Part shown: positions 17,810 through 27,561 of the stretch, in pieces
Numbering within the stretch: position 1 is the stretch's first letter
Layout of the letters: each line of letters begins with the position of its first letter
Notes under the pieces: model-generated
Database searches by the model: none
Told to the model about the DNA's origin: nothing
The model's input: only the letters and a program-made list of their open reading frames with translations
Position numbers and translations under genes: made by a program
NCBI RefSeq assembly: GCF_030227115.1
Contig: NZ_JASSUA010000001.1
Span: 2,418,001-2,482,000, forward strand
Direction: 5' to 3'
DNA from: Marinobacter sp. SS13-12
Lineage (GTDB): Bacteria > Pseudomonadota > Gammaproteobacteria > Pseudomonadales > Oleiphilaceae
Length of the DNA: 64,000 bases

Positions 17810-18700
17810 TCAGTTGGACAGGCTGTAGACGTACGCAGCCAGAATCTGGATCTGGTCGTCAGAAAGCCGGTCGCCCTGGGCGGGCATCTGGTTCTGCCGG
17901 CCGTTAACAACGGTTTCCCTGATCCAGTCATAGGTGGAACCGTAGAGCCAGCTGTTGTCCGTCAGGTTCGGAGCACCAAGAGCCTGGTTGCCCTTGCCGT
18001 CCGGACCATGGCAGGCCACGCAGGCCTGGGCATAGACCTCTTCGCCTTTCTTTGCCGCTTCCGCGTCCTTTTCCCGGCCGCTGAAGCTCAGCACATAGTT
18101 AACAACCTGGTCGACCTGGGCATTGGTCATGTTCGGCATGGTGCCCATGGCCGGCATGTTGCCGTTACGACCCTCGTGAAGCGTGGTCAGGATCGAGTCA
18201 GGGTCTCCCCCGTACAGCCAGTCGTCGTCGGTCAGGTTAGGGAAGCCGAGAGAACCCCGGCCAGCCGAGCCATGACAGGTGGCGCAGTTATTGGCAAACA
18301 GTCGCTGGCCCATTTTCATGGCATCGTCGTTTTCTGCCAGCTCCGGCACTGGTGTGTCACCGAACTTTGCGTAGAGCTCCCCGTAGCGTTCGTCAGCCTC
18401 CTGCATCTCGGTTTCCCACTGGCCGGTGGAGGACCAGCCCAGAAGACCCTGGAAGTTGCCAAGGCCCGGATACAGGGCCAGATAGCCCAGGGAAAAGATA
18501 CAGGTGGCAATAAACAGGTAGAACCACCACTTCGGTAGCGGGTTGTCATATTCCTCGATGCCATCGAAGGAGTGGCCCACAGTCTTGTCGGTTTCAGTAT
18601 CAGTGGTCTGGCTTTTGCGGGTGGCAAGCAGAAGCCACCAGCAACCGAACACGGTACCGAGCACGATCACGCTGATCCAGATGCTCCAGAAGGTACTCAT
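17810..18700 (-). CDS. ccoP: cbb3 oxidase diheme subunit CcoP
   Basis: 296 residues. Two N-terminal membrane helices (one after residue 5, one near 55-75) anchor two periplasmic cytochrome c domains. The heme-binding motifs are CATCH and CVACH, with Met ligands in GNMPAMGTMPN and QNQMPAQGD. CcoP passes electrons from soluble cytochromes to CcoO and CcoN. Two N-terminal helices are the longer form seen in Pseudomonas-like species. Its start overlaps the ccoQ stop by 4 bases. Confidence 0.97.
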   Translation of the reverse strand: MSTFWSIWISVIVLGTVFGCWWLLLATRKSQTTDTETDKTVGHSFDGIEEYDNPLPKWWFYLFIATCIFSLGYLALYPGLGNFQGLLGWSSTGQWETEMQEADERYGELYAKFGDTPVPELAENDDAMKMGQRLFANNCATCHGSAGRGSLGFPNLTDDDWLYGGDPDSILTTLHEGRNGNMPAMGTMPNMTNAQVDQVVNYVLSFSGREKDAEAAKKGEEVYAQACVACHGPDGKGNQALGAPNLTDNSWLYGSTYDWIRETVVNGRQNQMPAQGDRLSDDQIQILAAYVYSLSN

Positions 18701-18891
18701 TGTTTTTTCTCCGTTTTTTCCTGTTCAAGAGTACGCTTTTCCACTTCATCATCATCGAAGGGAAGGTGGGCGGCTTCTTCGTTGGCTTTCTTCCGGTGAG
18801 AGCTATAGGCCCACCAGATGATGCCGAAGAACATGGCCATGATGATCAGTGTTTGAATGCCGCGTAACTCGTTAAGATCCATGGGAATCAC
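18697..18891 (-). CDS. ccoQ: cbb3 oxidase small subunit CcoQ
   Basis: 64 residues: one membrane helix (about 11-30, [19 protein letters not shown]) and a charged C-terminal tail rich in Lys and Glu. CcoQ stabilises the cbb3 complex. It overlaps both ccoO and ccoP by 4 bases, so it is translationally coupled. Confidence 0.95.
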   Translation of the reverse strand: MIPMDLNELRGIQTLIIMAMFFGIIWWAYSSHRKKANEEAAHLPFDDDEVEKRTLEQEKTEKKQ

Positions 18892-19496
18892 CGTTTCTCT
18901 GAAATGACGGTACCGAGCTGTTGCAGGTACGCGACCAGAGCTTCGATTTCAAATTTGCCCTTCACGTCTTCAGCGGCCGCTGCAACCTGCTCATCCGTAT
19001 ATGGCACACCGAGGGTCTGAAGTGTTCTCAGCTTGGCCTCAGTGTCGGTGTGGTCGACGCGATCCTCGAACAGCCAGGGGAAGGCCGGCATGTTGGATTC
19101 CGGGACCACGCTACGTGGATCGTACAGGTGCTGGCGCTGCCAGGCGTCAGAGTAACGTCCACCTACGCGGGCAAGGTCAGGACCGGTACGTTTGGAGCCC
19201 CACAGGAACGGACGGTCGTAGACGAATTCGCCCGCAACGGAGTAGTGGCCGTAGCGCTCGGTTTCGGCGCGGAATGGACGGATCTGCTGGGTATGGCAAA
19301 CGTGGCAGCCTTCGCGGATATAGATATCCCGGCCTTCCAGTTCCAGCGCAGACAGCGGTTCCAGGCCTTCTACCGGTTCGTTGGTTTCATCTATGAAAAA
19401 CAGCGGAACCACTTCGGCAAGGAAACCGCCACTGATGGTCAGGATAATCAATACGATCATTATCCCGATGTTCTTTTCAATAATTTCGTGCTTCAT
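18888..19496 (-). CDS. ccoO: cbb3 oxidase monoheme subunit CcoO
   Basis: 202 residues: an N-terminal membrane anchor (about 11-32) and one cytochrome c domain with heme motif CHVCH ([14 protein letters not shown]) and the conserved MPAFPWLF Met ligand region. Length and motif order match FixO/CcoO. It starts 15 bases after ccoN ends. Confidence 0.97.
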   Translation of the reverse strand: MKHEIIEKNIGIMIVLIILTISGGFLAEVVPLFFIDETNEPVEGLEPLSALELEGRDIYIREGCHVCHTQQIRPFRAETERYGHYSVAGEFVYDRPFLWGSKRTGPDLARVGGRYSDAWQRQHLYDPRSVVPESNMPAFPWLFEDRVDHTDTEAKLRTLQTLGVPYTDEQVAAAAEDVKGKFEIEALVAYLQQLGTVISEKR

Positions 19497-19511
19497 CAGT
19501 ACTGTCTCCCG

Positions 19512-20942
19512 TTACGCCGCTTGCGCTGCTGTGTTGTCCTGAGCAACCGCATCTTTCTGACGCACGGTCATGTAGACGTTGTATGCCATTACCAGCATAC
19601 CGGCCAGGAAAATCACGCCGCCAAGGAACCGTACAAAGTAACCCGGGTAGGACGCTTCGAGTGCTTCAACAAAACTGTAGGTCAGCGTGCCGTCCTCGTT
19701 GACAGCGCGCCACATCAGGCCCTGCATGATGCCGTTGACCCACATGGCGACGATATAAAGCACGGTGCCGACCGTTGCCAGCCAGAAGTGCACGTTGATC
19801 ATGGCGGTGCTGTACATGGCCTGGACGCCCCACAGCTTGGGGATCAGGTGATAGACGGCACCAATACTGATCATGGCAACCCAGCCAAGGGCGCCGGAGT
19901 GAACATGGCCAATGGTCCAGTCGGTGTTGTGGGACAGGGCGTTCACCGTCTTGATAGACATCATCGGGCCTTCAAAAGTAGACATGCCGTAGAACGACAG
20001 GGATACCACGAGGAACCGCAGGATCGGGTCGGTGCGCAGTTTGTGCCAGGCGCCTGACAGGGTCATCATACCGTTGATCATGCCGCCCCATGAGGGGGCC
20101 AGCAGAATCAGGGACATTACCATGCCTGCAGTCTGTGCCCAGTCCGGCAGTGCTGAGTAATGCAGGTGGTGGCCACCGGCCCATACATAAGTGGCGATCA
20201 GTGCCCAGAAGTGCACAATCGACAGGCGGTAGGAGTAGACCGGACGGTTGGCCTGTTTGGGCACAAAATAGTACATCATGCCCAGGAAGCCAGCGGTCAG
20301 GAAGAAACCAACGGCGTTGTGTCCGTACCACCACTGCATCATGGCGTCCGTGACCCCGGCATACGCGGAGTATGACTTGAAGGCCGTCGCTGGCAGCGCC
20401 ATGCTGTTGCCGATGTGCAGTACGGCAACGGTGATGATGAAGGCGCCATAGAACCAGTTCGCCACGTAGATGTGCGGCGTGCTGCGCTTCATGACGGTAC
20501 CGAAGAACACCAGTGCGTAGGCTACCCATACCAGGGTGATGGCGATGTCGATGGGCCACTCGAGCTCGGCGTATTCCTTGGAAGTGGTCAACCCCATTGG
20601 CAGTGTAATAGCGGCCGCCACGATAATGGCCTGCCAGCCCCAGAAGGTAAACGCGGCCAGTGCGTCTGAAAACAGACGGGCCTGGCAGGTGCGCTGCACC
20701 ACGTAGTAGGCTGTCGCGAACAGTGCGCTTCCGCCAAAGCCGAAGATTACGGCATTGGTATGCAACGGCCGTAATCGGCCGAAATGGGTCCAGGGCAGGT
20801 CGAGGTTGAGGGCGGGCCAGACCAGTTGTGCTGCAATCAGCACGCCGAGGGCCATACCGACAATCCCCCATACCACTGTCATGATGGCAAACTGCCTTAC
20901 CACCTTGTAGTTGTATGTCAGGTTTGGATTTACTGTGCTCAT
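19512..20942 (-). CDS. ccoN: cbb3 oxidase catalytic subunit CcoN
   Basis: 476 residues from the ATG at 20942 ([13 protein letters not shown]), the usual CcoN N-terminus; the frame stays open to 20999 but that extension is not family-like. It is the heme-copper oxidase subunit I with about 12 membrane helices. Visible heme and copper ligand segments include [33 protein letters not shown] and [12 protein letters not shown]. It reduces oxygen with high affinity under micro-oxic conditions. An Anr/FNR-type box lies about 70 bases upstream, which fits oxygen control of the whole ccoNOQP operon. Confidence 0.97.
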   Translation of the reverse strand: MSTVNPNLTYNYKVVRQFAIMTVVWGIVGMALGVLIAAQLVWPALNLDLPWTHFGRLRPLHTNAVIFGFGGSALFATAYYVVQRTCQARLFSDALAAFTFWGWQAIIVAAAITLPMGLTTSKEYAELEWPIDIAITLVWVAYALVFFGTVMKRSTPHIYVANWFYGAFIITVAVLHIGNSMALPATAFKSYSAYAGVTDAMMQWWYGHNAVGFFLTAGFLGMMYYFVPKQANRPVYSYRLSIVHFWALIATYVWAGGHHLHYSALPDWAQTAGMVMSLILLAPSWGGMINGMMTLSGAWHKLRTDPILRFLVVSLSFYGMSTFEGPMMSIKTVNALSHNTDWTIGHVHSGALGWVAMISIGAVYHLIPKLWGVQAMYSTAMINVHFWLATVGTVLYIVAMWVNGIMQGLMWRAVNEDGTLTYSFVEALEASYPGYFVRFLGGVIFLAGMLVMAYNVYMTVRQKDAVAQDNTAAQAA

Positions 20943-21011
20943 AGCCTTACCAATGGGTTCAGAGTGGGAAAGATGCGGGCGCAAGTATGGAGAAAGCATT
21001 AGCTGTTTGCA

Positions 21012-21025
21012 ATGACACAGATCAA
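21012..21025 (-). promoter_or_regulatory. Anr/FNR-type binding box upstream of ccoN
   Basis: Read on the minus strand the site is TTGATCTGTGTCAT, one base off the TTGAT-N4-GTCAA/ATCAA consensus. It lies 70-83 bases before the ccoN start codon. This is the expected place for low-oxygen activation of a cbb3 operon. Consensus and regulon are established knowledge; binding here is inference. Confidence 0.6.
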
Positions 21026-21165
21026 CTCGCCAGCTCTGTCAAATGCGTCTAAATCAGTAACATGGCGAATATCTTAGAGTATTTACGATTGCACAGGAGC
21101 GGAGTGGAAACCGACCCGGTGTGCGGTCGCCTGCGTCATCAATCCCCGCTCCTTATGGAGGTTTA

Positions 21166-21828
21166 GTGAATCCCGTAACTTTTTACAAGTCCGAAGCCCG
21201 GGGCGGACTCCCCGGGCCCCGGCTGGTACTGGCCCATGGGGCCGGCGCGCCGGCCGATTCAGACTTTATGGACCGGCTGGCTTCAGCGCTTTCCGCGGAG
21301 GGGATAGCAACGCTGCGTTTTGAGTTCCCGTACATGGAAAAACGCCGGCAGGATGGGCAGAAACGCCCGCCGGACCGGCAACCGGTGCTGTTGGACCATT
21401 TTCACGAGGCAATTGCCGCCCTTGTGGCGGAACCTGTGGAAGACAGCCGACTCTTTATTGGTGGTAAGTCCATGGGCGGCAGAATGGCCAGTCAACTGAT
21501 CGCGCAGGCGGAACTGGAGCCTGAGGTTTGTGGTGCGGTCTGTTTCGGATACCCGTTTCATCCGCCGGGCAAGCCGGATCGTTGGCGGACCTCTCATTTT
21601 CAGGACCTGCGGCGCCCGCTTCAAATTATTCAGGGCACCCGTGACCCGTTCGGCCGAAAACACGAGGTAGAGGCACAAGGCCTGGACTCATCAGAGAACC
21701 TTTGCCTTTCGTGGCTGGAAGGCGGTGACCATGATTACCGGCCGCTGGCGCGGCAACCGGAGACACATGAAGAGATGATCCGGCAGGCCGCAAGGATGGC
21801 AGCAGGTTTTATTCACCGTGGGGAGTAG
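21166..21828 (+). CDS. Alpha/beta-fold hydrolase, KANL3/Tex30-like
   Basis: 220 residues from the GTG at 21166, which has a GGAGG ribosome binding site about 5 bases upstream; the frame also allows 21121. The nucleophile elbow is GGKSMGG (Ser), with a conserved LAHGAGAPADSDFM oxyanion segment near the start, an Asp in GTRDPFG and a His in GGDHDYRP completing the triad. It resembles the dienelactone-hydrolase-like KANL3/Tex30 group. Substrate unknown; it is cytosolic with no signal peptide. Its 3' end overlaps the convergent diguanylate cyclase gene by 20 bases. Confidence 0.85.
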   Translation: MNPVTFYKSEARGGLPGPRLVLAHGAGAPADSDFMDRLASALSAEGIATLRFEFPYMEKRRQDGQKRPPDRQPVLLDHFHEAIAALVAEPVEDSRLFIGGKSMGGRMASQLIAQAELEPEVCGAVCFGYPFHPPGKPDRWRTSHFQDLRRPLQIIQGTRDPFGRKHEVEAQGLDSSENLCLSWLEGGDHDYRPLARQPETHEEMIRQAARMAAGFIHRGE

Positions 21829-23671
21829 ACCAGGAGGGCGCCGCCTCTGACTGCTCAGTCCGGTTCCTGCCTGCAGCCTTTGCTCTGTAGAGCGCTTCGT
21901 CAGCTCGCCGGAAGAGCTCTCTTTCGTCCTCTCCCGGGACCAGGGTTGCAGTACCCGCACTCATGGTCAGGGAAACGTACGCACCATCAGTGGTAACCAT
22001 TCGAGAACTGGCCAGGTCTTCCAGGATCTGCTCACAGAGTCGGCGTGCACCGTCGGCGCCGGTACCCGGCAACAATATTGCGAACTCCTCGCCGCCGAAG
22101 CGGATCGCCACATCCCTTGGCCGTTTGACGTGTCGCCTCAGTATGTCGGCGATGTGCTGCAGGCACTGGTCGCCGAAATCGTGTCCCCAGTCATCGTTGA
22201 CCGCCTTGAAATGATCAGCGTCGAGCAGCGCAATGGTCAGTGGCTGGCCGCTCCGACGGGACTCAGCGCATAACTCAGGCAACAGGTTGTCGAGATGGCG
22301 ACGGTTGTGGAGTCCGGTCAGTGCGTCATTGAGGCTGAGTGTGGCCAGCTGTCGGTTGGCCCGCTCCAGTTCCCTCATGGTGTTGCGTAGTTGGGCGGTG
22401 CGCTCATGTACCTTGAGCTCCAGATTGGTGCGGGCGTTCTGCTCCACGTCGAGCAGTTTCTGGTTTAACAGCCGCCAGCGTTGAACCATGGCATAGTTCA
22501 GCAGGATCACCTGGGCGCCTACGGCCACCTGCATGAAAATCTCCCGTGCCAGGAAGTCAGCCAGGTAGCCAAACGCAGCAAGCGAGTATATGAGAGCGCC
22601 CGCCAGCATTCCGGACCAGGCCATCACGTACCACTTGGCCGGCAGATATCCCTGGCGCCAGCGAACGAGCCCGATCAGGAACAGGCTGGCAATAATGATC
22701 AGGGCGACAGTTGTGCTCAGCACGATGGACTTGTTATAGGGCAGGATAAATGCCATCACAAACAGGCCGAGGCTGGTCAGCGCGAGGCCCCGGAACACCT
22801 GGTCCGACCTTGAGCCAGGCAGGATTTCAAGGAACGAACGGCCGAACAGGGTCATGGCCAGGGAGCTGACAGACATCAGCATCGGAATAGAGGTGTTGGC
22901 AAAGCCTGTGCTGTCTGGCCAGAAGTATTGATTGGCAAAGCCCCCCATGGCAAACAGGAAAAGCCCCAGTGACGCCATATAAAAGGCGTTGTAGAAGTAG
23001 TAGGCCGTGCCTGAACTGAAGAACAGCAGCAGGTTGAACGCCGCAAATACAAGCAGCGCGCCATAGAACAGACCGTGAACCAGGGTCAGGTGATTGCTTT
23101 GGGCAATGGTTGCCTCCGGGGTTTCCAGGGACAGGGGAACATTCAGCGCGCCACTGCTGCGAATGCGGATAGTGATGGTCCTGGATTCATTGGCACCAAG
23201 CGTGACGGGGAGCAGGAAATACCGGTAATCTATGCCCCGCGACATGAACGGATACTGGTCTCCGGTGGCTATGGCTGTTGTGCCGTCGTTGCCTGTCTGC
23301 CAGAAGGTGACTTCATCGAGCAGCGGATAGTTGAGTTTGAGGTACCAGAGTTGTCCGGTATCGCCGGAATTGCGCACGTTGAGGCGGACCCAGTAAACCG
23401 CGTCAGTGTGACTGAACACCAGGTCGTGGCCGTTGGCCGCTTTCCAGTGGGTGTCAGCCGACAGTGCTTCCGGTGTATTGGCCTGATGGGCAGGTTCCCC
23501 GGGCGGGGCGCTGAGGAAGCACACATGGTCCATCAGCGACGCTCGCTGCTCAGGGTTGTTGGCATCCAGTGTCGGGCACTGTTCAGTCTGTGCCGGAGGG
23601 GCTGCGATAGCCAAACCTGTGGTAAGTAACATCGCAACAATCGGGATGAAATAACGCAGGTACAGCAGCAT
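21809..23671 (-). CDS. 7TM sensor diguanylate cyclase (7TMR-DISM, GGDEF)
   Basis: 620 residues. A signal peptide is followed by a periplasmic 7TMR-DISMED2 carbohydrate-binding-like domain (about 45-180), then seven membrane helices (about 185-390), a coiled coil (about 400-440) and a GGDEF domain. The active site is GGEEF in AIRFGGEEFAILLPG, so cyclase activity is expected. An RPRD sequence five residues before it matches the RxxD inhibitory I-site. The protein should make cyclic di-GMP in response to an extracellular ligand and be product-inhibited. It stands alone apart from the 3' overlap with the hydrolase gene. Confidence 0.93.
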   Translation of the reverse strand: MLLYLRYFIPIVAMLLTTGLAIAAPPAQTEQCPTLDANNPEQRASLMDHVCFLSAPPGEPAHQANTPEALSADTHWKAANGHDLVFSHTDAVYWVRLNVRNSGDTGQLWYLKLNYPLLDEVTFWQTGNDGTTAIATGDQYPFMSRGIDYRYFLLPVTLGANESRTITIRIRSSGALNVPLSLETPEATIAQSNHLTLVHGLFYGALLVFAAFNLLLFFSSGTAYYFYNAFYMASLGLFLFAMGGFANQYFWPDSTGFANTSIPMLMSVSSLAMTLFGRSFLEILPGSRSDQVFRGLALTSLGLFVMAFILPYNKSIVLSTTVALIIIASLFLIGLVRWRQGYLPAKWYVMAWSGMLAGALIYSLAAFGYLADFLAREIFMQVAVGAQVILLNYAMVQRWRLLNQKLLDVEQNARTNLELKVHERTAQLRNTMRELERANRQLATLSLNDALTGLHNRRHLDNLLPELCAESRRSGQPLTIALLDADHFKAVNDDWGHDFGDQCLQHIADILRRHVKRPRDVAIRFGGEEFAILLPGTGADGARRLCEQILEDLASSRMVTTDGAYVSLTMSAGTATLVPGEDERELFRRADEALYRAKAAGRNRTEQSEAAPSWSTPHGE

Positions 23672-23751
23672 TCAAGGTATTCCTGCCAACGGAAAGCTGG
23701 ATAGTGTAGTCAATTGCGAGCCGTGTGGATGTTAAACAGTTTCAAATTTAA

Positions 23752-23770
23752 GGGTTCCCGATGGGAACCC
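23752..23770 (+). repeat. Hairpin in the rlmM leader
   Basis: GGGTTCCC (23752-23759) and GGGAACCC (23763-23770) form a perfect 8-base-pair stem with a 3-base loop, ending 14 bases before the rlmM start codon. It has no T-tract. In the mRNA it would sit at the ribosome footprint and might affect initiation (inference). Confidence 0.5.
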
Positions 23771-23784
23771 GGTTCAGGTGACGG

Positions 23785-24861
23785 ATGGAACAACTGATTG
23801 CCTTCTGTCGGCCAGGCTTCGAAACAGAAGCAGGCCGGGAGATTACAGATGCAGCTGCAGCACAGGGTGTCTACGGCTACTTCGAGCCCGGAAATTCCCG
23901 GGGCTTCGTTATTTTCAACCTCCCCGGTCCGGCCCTGGCGGATACTCTGATGGCCCGGTTGTCCATCCACTCGCTGGTATTTGTCAGGGACTGGTTTGTT
24001 ATTCTGGCGGAGGTGGCGTTGCCGCCTGCGGACCGTGTGGGCGCCGTTATTGAGGGTCTGAAGTCGACGGATGCTGAAATTCCGCCCTGTGCGCGGGTGG
24101 AAATCCGTTTGCCTGAAAACAACAGCGACCCGGATCTTGGCAATTTTGCCCGCAAATGGGTATCGCCGCTTTCGAAGGGCCTGCGAGGAGCGGGCTTATT
24201 GCAGCCTGACCCCAGAGCGGACTCGCCGGCCCGTCTGGAGTTGCTGCTGCTTGGCTTTGACCGGGTTATTGCCGGTGTCAGTGTGGCGGGTAACCGAGCC
24301 CGCTTTGTCAGCGGGATTCCACGTTTGCGTTTGCCGGCCTCGGCGCCCAGCCGCTCGGCACTGAAGCTGGAAGAAGCCTGGAAGGTGTTTCTGCCCCCGG
24401 AGGTGGAGCTGGACTACCTGGGCGGCGGAAAACAGGCGGTGGATCTGGGTGCGGCTCCCGGTGGCTGGACATGGCAACTGGTCAGGCAGGGTATGATGGT
24501 AACCGCGGTTGATAACGGGCCAATGAATGGCGACCTGATGGCTTCCGGCCACGTCCAACATATTGAGGCTGATGGCTATCAGTGGCGGCCCAGGAGAGGG
24601 GTGGACTGGATGGTCTGCGATATCGTCGATCATCCTCGGCGTACCGCGGCACTGGCAGTGGACTGGCTGAATCAGAAACTGTGTCGCTACACGGTGTTCA
24701 ACCTGAAGCTGCCAATGAAAAAACGGTACGACGAGTGGTTGATTTGCCGGGATATTCTGGAGCAGGGGCTAGCCCGGACCGAAATGAACTTCCGTATCAG
24801 GGCTCGCCACCTCTATCATGACCGTGAGGAGATTACCTGCTTTGTAGAGCGACTGGGCTGA
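23785..24861 (+). CDS. rlmM: 23S rRNA 2'-O-ribose methyltransferase RlmM
   Basis: 358 residues, the family length. RlmM methylates C2498 of 23S rRNA with S-adenosylmethionine. An N-terminal THUMP-like part precedes the Rossmann methyltransferase, where [16 protein letters not shown] is the SAM-binding motif. Lys-Asp-Lys-Glu catalytic residues are plausible in [11 protein letters not shown] and [13 protein letters not shown]. The start at 23785 begins [13 protein letters not shown], the normal family N-terminus. Confidence 0.95.
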   Translation: MEQLIAFCRPGFETEAGREITDAAAAQGVYGYFEPGNSRGFVIFNLPGPALADTLMARLSIHSLVFVRDWFVILAEVALPPADRVGAVIEGLKSTDAEIPPCARVEIRLPENNSDPDLGNFARKWVSPLSKGLRGAGLLQPDPRADSPARLELLLLGFDRVIAGVSVAGNRARFVSGIPRLRLPASAPSRSALKLEEAWKVFLPPEVELDYLGGGKQAVDLGAAPGGWTWQLVRQGMMVTAVDNGPMNGDLMASGHVQHIEADGYQWRPRRGVDWMVCDIVDHPRRTAALAVDWLNQKLCRYTVFNLKLPMKKRYDEWLICRDILEQGLARTEMNFRIRARHLYHDREEITCFVERLG

Positions 24862-24878
24862 AGGCCATTACTCCGGTA

Positions 24879-25166
24879 TCAGTTACTGTGTTGCAGTACC
24901 GTGATGATTTCCTCCCGGTCCATCATCGGGATCAGCTCAGCCATCAGCTCCCGGCGTTCTTCGGACTGGAACCAGCGTTGCCAGTCGGCTTCCGAGCGCC
25001 AGTTGGCAAGGGTAAATCGATGGTTCGAATCGTGGGTATCCACGAGGGTTTCACCGGACACAAAGCCTGGTGCGCTTACGGCGTTCTGAAGAACCTTGCG
25101 GGATCTCTCCTCGTAAGCGGCTTCAAGCGATTCGGCAATATGGCGTTCAATCAGTACCCGGATCAT
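24879..25166 (-). CDS. ABM-domain (antibiotic biosynthesis monooxygenase-like) protein
   Basis: 95 residues with a ferredoxin-like dimeric alpha/beta fold of the ABM family. Visible landmarks are [33 protein letters not shown], the [17 protein letters not shown] helix and a final strand. Family members range from heme-degrading enzymes to quinol monooxygenases. No heme-ligand residue is evident, so the activity is not predicted. It is divergent from tusA across about 87 bases. Confidence 0.8.
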   Translation of the reverse strand: MIRVLIERHIAESLEAAYEERSRKVLQNAVSAPGFVSGETLVDTHDSNHRFTLANWRSEADWQRWFQSEERRELMAELIPMMDREEIITVLQHSN

Positions 25167-25253
25167 TGTTTACCTCGTATTGTTTTGACAACTATAAACA
25201 ATAATTTAGCACGTATTTTTCAAATTTCAGGTGGAATTTCAGGAGGACAGACG

Positions 25254-25493
25254 TTGGGACACCCTGATTATGACTCAGAACTGGATGCCCGGGGGCTGTT
25301 TTGCCCCGAACCGGTCATGATGTTACACAACCGGATTGTCGAGATCAGCCCCGGTGCCGTGTTGAAGGTAGTGGCAACGGATCCCTCCACAACCCGGGAC
25401 ATTCCGCGATTCTGTCAGTTTCTTGACCATGAACTGGTATACAGCGGCGAAGATGAAAAAGAATTCGTGTTCTTTATCCGCCGCGGCAGCTGA
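25254..25493 (+). CDS. tusA: Sulfur-carrier protein TusA
   Basis: 79 residues from a TTG start at 25254, preceded by a strong AGGAGGA site at 25241-25247. The reactive Cys17 lies in [13 protein letters not shown], the TusA signature. TusA accepts persulfide sulfur from IscS and passes it to TusBCD/TusE and MnmA for thiouridine synthesis; mnmA is elsewhere in the window (43069-44229). The frame is open far upstream, but that part is antisense to the ABM gene and is not coding. It ends 9 bases before the convergent dsbD stop. Confidence 0.94.
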   Translation: MGHPDYDSELDARGLFCPEPVMMLHNRIVEISPGAVLKVVATDPSTTRDIPRFCQFLDHELVYSGEDEKEFVFFIRRGS

Positions 25494-25502
25494 TTAAATC
25501 TG

Positions 25503-27416
25503 TCAGGATTCGCCGGAAATCCCGAGTGCATCGAGATGGCCAAGAAACTGGTCACGGTCCATCTCGCCCAGTACCCGCGCTGATTCCATTTCCGCACCGG
25601 TGTCGTGATAGAACAGGATAGCCGGCGGTCCGAACAGGCCCAGCTCGTCCAAAAGGGCCTGTTGCTCCGGCGTGTTATCAGTCATGTCCAGTTGCAGGAG
25701 CTTGTAGGGGGCCAGCGCCTGGATAACGGCAGCGTCACTGAAAACATTGCGTTCCATAACCTTGCAGGAGATGCACCAGTCGGCGTAAAAATCGAGCATC
25801 ACAGGGGTGCCATTCCGGCTGGCCAGTTGGAGCTCGTTACGAATGTCCGCCGGTGATTCCAGCCGGATAAACTCCGCATGGCTGGCCGCAGCGCCCGCCG
25901 GGGAGATTCCGGCCATGGGCTGGTTTGATGCAGTGAATGCTGCCAGGGGTTTGAGTGGATCATTGGCTCCGGACACCGCACCGGCAAGCAGTGCTATGCC
26001 ATAGGCAAACATAACCAGCCCCATCCCCTTGCGGGTACGTTCCCAGCCAGCTTTGGCGGCGTCAAAAGCCCCCAACTGCACGCCCGTAATGGCCACCAGC
26101 AATCCCCACAAGGTCAGTGCCACCCATCCGGGTACCATTCGTTCGACCAGCCAAATGGCGACCGCCAGCAACATGACGCCGTAGAATGCTTTGACAACGT
26201 TCATCCAGGGACCGGTGGTGGGGAGAAATTTACGACCCCCAACGGCCACGAGGATCAGCGGGAGGCCCATCCCCAGGCCCAGGGCGAACAGGGCAACACC
26301 ACCGATCATTGCGTCCTGGGTGGTGCTGATGTACAGCAGGCTTCCGGCTAATGGTGCGGAAACACAGGGCGAAACAATCAGCGCCGACAGGGCGCCGATC
26401 CCGAAAATACTGGCTACGCGCGTTCCTGTGAGGCGGTGGCTGGCGTTGTCCAGTGGTTCGCGGATAAACCGGGGCAGCTGGATTTCAAAGAGGTTGAACA
26501 TGGACAGCGCAAATACCACGAACAGCGCTGCAAAAACGCTTAACACCCAGGGGGACTGCAGCTGGGCCTGCAGGTTGAAACTGGCGCCGAGTAACCCGGT
26601 CACGACCCCTGCCGCAGCATAGGTGAGGGCCATGCCAAGTACATAGCTGGAGGAAAGCAGCAGCGCGTGGCCGGTTGTGCTGGTGTTGCGGGATGACACC
26701 AGCGACGAAATGATCGGCACCATGGGTAGTACACAGGGCGTGAACGTCAGTCCTAATCCCAGGAGCAGAAACAGGCCGGCAATCACCAGAGTGGACTGGT
26801 TGGCGAGAAAGCCCGCCAGACCTGTTGCAGTGGACGTGTCTTCAGGCGGCTGCTGAGCATTGCCGGAGGAAGCGGAGCCCCCTGAACTGCTGGCTGGTGT
26901 GGCATCCGGGTTGTCACTGGCGCTGGCGTAGTAGAGCACGTCCCGGGTCTGGGGGGGATAACAGAGCCCGGCGTTGGCGCAGCCCTGATAGGTCACCTGC
27001 AGTTCCGCCTCGCGCACGCCGTCGGGAAGGGTTACCGGAACCCGGGCCGCGACGGGCTCATAGAAGACGGTGACCTTGCCGAAGAACTCATCCTCGGTGT
27101 CGGTACCGGTATAGGAAAATTCCGGTTCACCCAGTGCGACACCCTCGGTATCGCTGCTGATGCTGATACGTTCCTGGTACAGGTAGTGATCAGGTGCGAT
27201 GTCCCAGGACAGCAGGACAGCGCCGTTGTCCGCGGTAAAGCTGAATGGCAGTGCCTCATCTACGGGGAGAAAGCCGTTGTTGTTGCCGAACAGGGAGTTG
27301 CCGGCACCGGCAGCCAGTGTTGAGAGAAAAGACAATGCCAGAAACAGGCATACGCTGCTCAAAGCCCTGGAAGGGGCACTACTGCATGAGGTTGTGGTGC
27401 TGCCGGTCATAGTCAA
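25503..27416 (-). CDS. dsbD: Thiol:disulfide interchange protein DsbD
   Basis: 637 residues in three parts. A signal sequence and periplasmic alpha domain carry CANAGLCYPP. A central domain with eight membrane helices has the paired Cys segments LTFTPCVLPMVPII and ALIVSPCVSAPLAG. The C-terminal thioredoxin-like domain has CISC in FYADWCISCKVMERNVF. DsbD moves electrons from cytosolic thioredoxin to periplasmic DsbC/DsbG and to cytochrome c maturation, relevant to the c-type subunits of the cbb3 oxidase. A Ser/Gly-rich linker joins the alpha and membrane domains. Confidence 0.96.
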   Translation of the reverse strand: MTMTGSTTTSCSSAPSRALSSVCLFLALSFLSTLAAGAGNSLFGNNNGFLPVDEALPFSFTADNGAVLLSWDIAPDHYLYQERISISSDTEGVALGEPEFSYTGTDTEDEFFGKVTVFYEPVAARVPVTLPDGVREAELQVTYQGCANAGLCYPPQTRDVLYYASASDNPDATPASSSGGSASSGNAQQPPEDTSTATGLAGFLANQSTLVIAGLFLLLGLGLTFTPCVLPMVPIISSLVSSRNTSTTGHALLLSSSYVLGMALTYAAAGVVTGLLGASFNLQAQLQSPWVLSVFAALFVVFALSMFNLFEIQLPRFIREPLDNASHRLTGTRVASIFGIGALSALIVSPCVSAPLAGSLLYISTTQDAMIGGVALFALGLGMGLPLILVAVGGRKFLPTTGPWMNVVKAFYGVMLLAVAIWLVERMVPGWVALTLWGLLVAITGVQLGAFDAAKAGWERTRKGMGLVMFAYGIALLAGAVSGANDPLKPLAAFTASNQPMAGISPAGAAASHAEFIRLESPADIRNELQLASRNGTPVMLDFYADWCISCKVMERNVFSDAAVIQALAPYKLLQLDMTDNTPEQQALLDELGLFGPPAILFYHDTGAEMESARVLGEMDRDQFLGHLDALGISGES

Positions 27417-27561
27417 TAGAGTACCGTTGGTGGATCCGGGTTTCTCCCGCGCCGAATCCGGAGGGGTTGAGACGGCGCGGCTTCAGGTTGCAATGGACAC
27501 AGTTACCAGGCAAAAGTTCCCTCTGGTATTGAACGGTCTAAAGTCGCACAATACCCGTCCC

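Noticed and set aside
24888..25253. N-terminal extension of the tusA frame
   Set aside because: It runs antisense through the ABM gene. TusA length and the AGGAGGA site before TTG 25254 set the start.
27199..27561. N-terminal extension of the epmC frame
   Set aside because: It overlaps the dsbD signal and alpha domain on the other strand; EpmC similarity begins at 27562.
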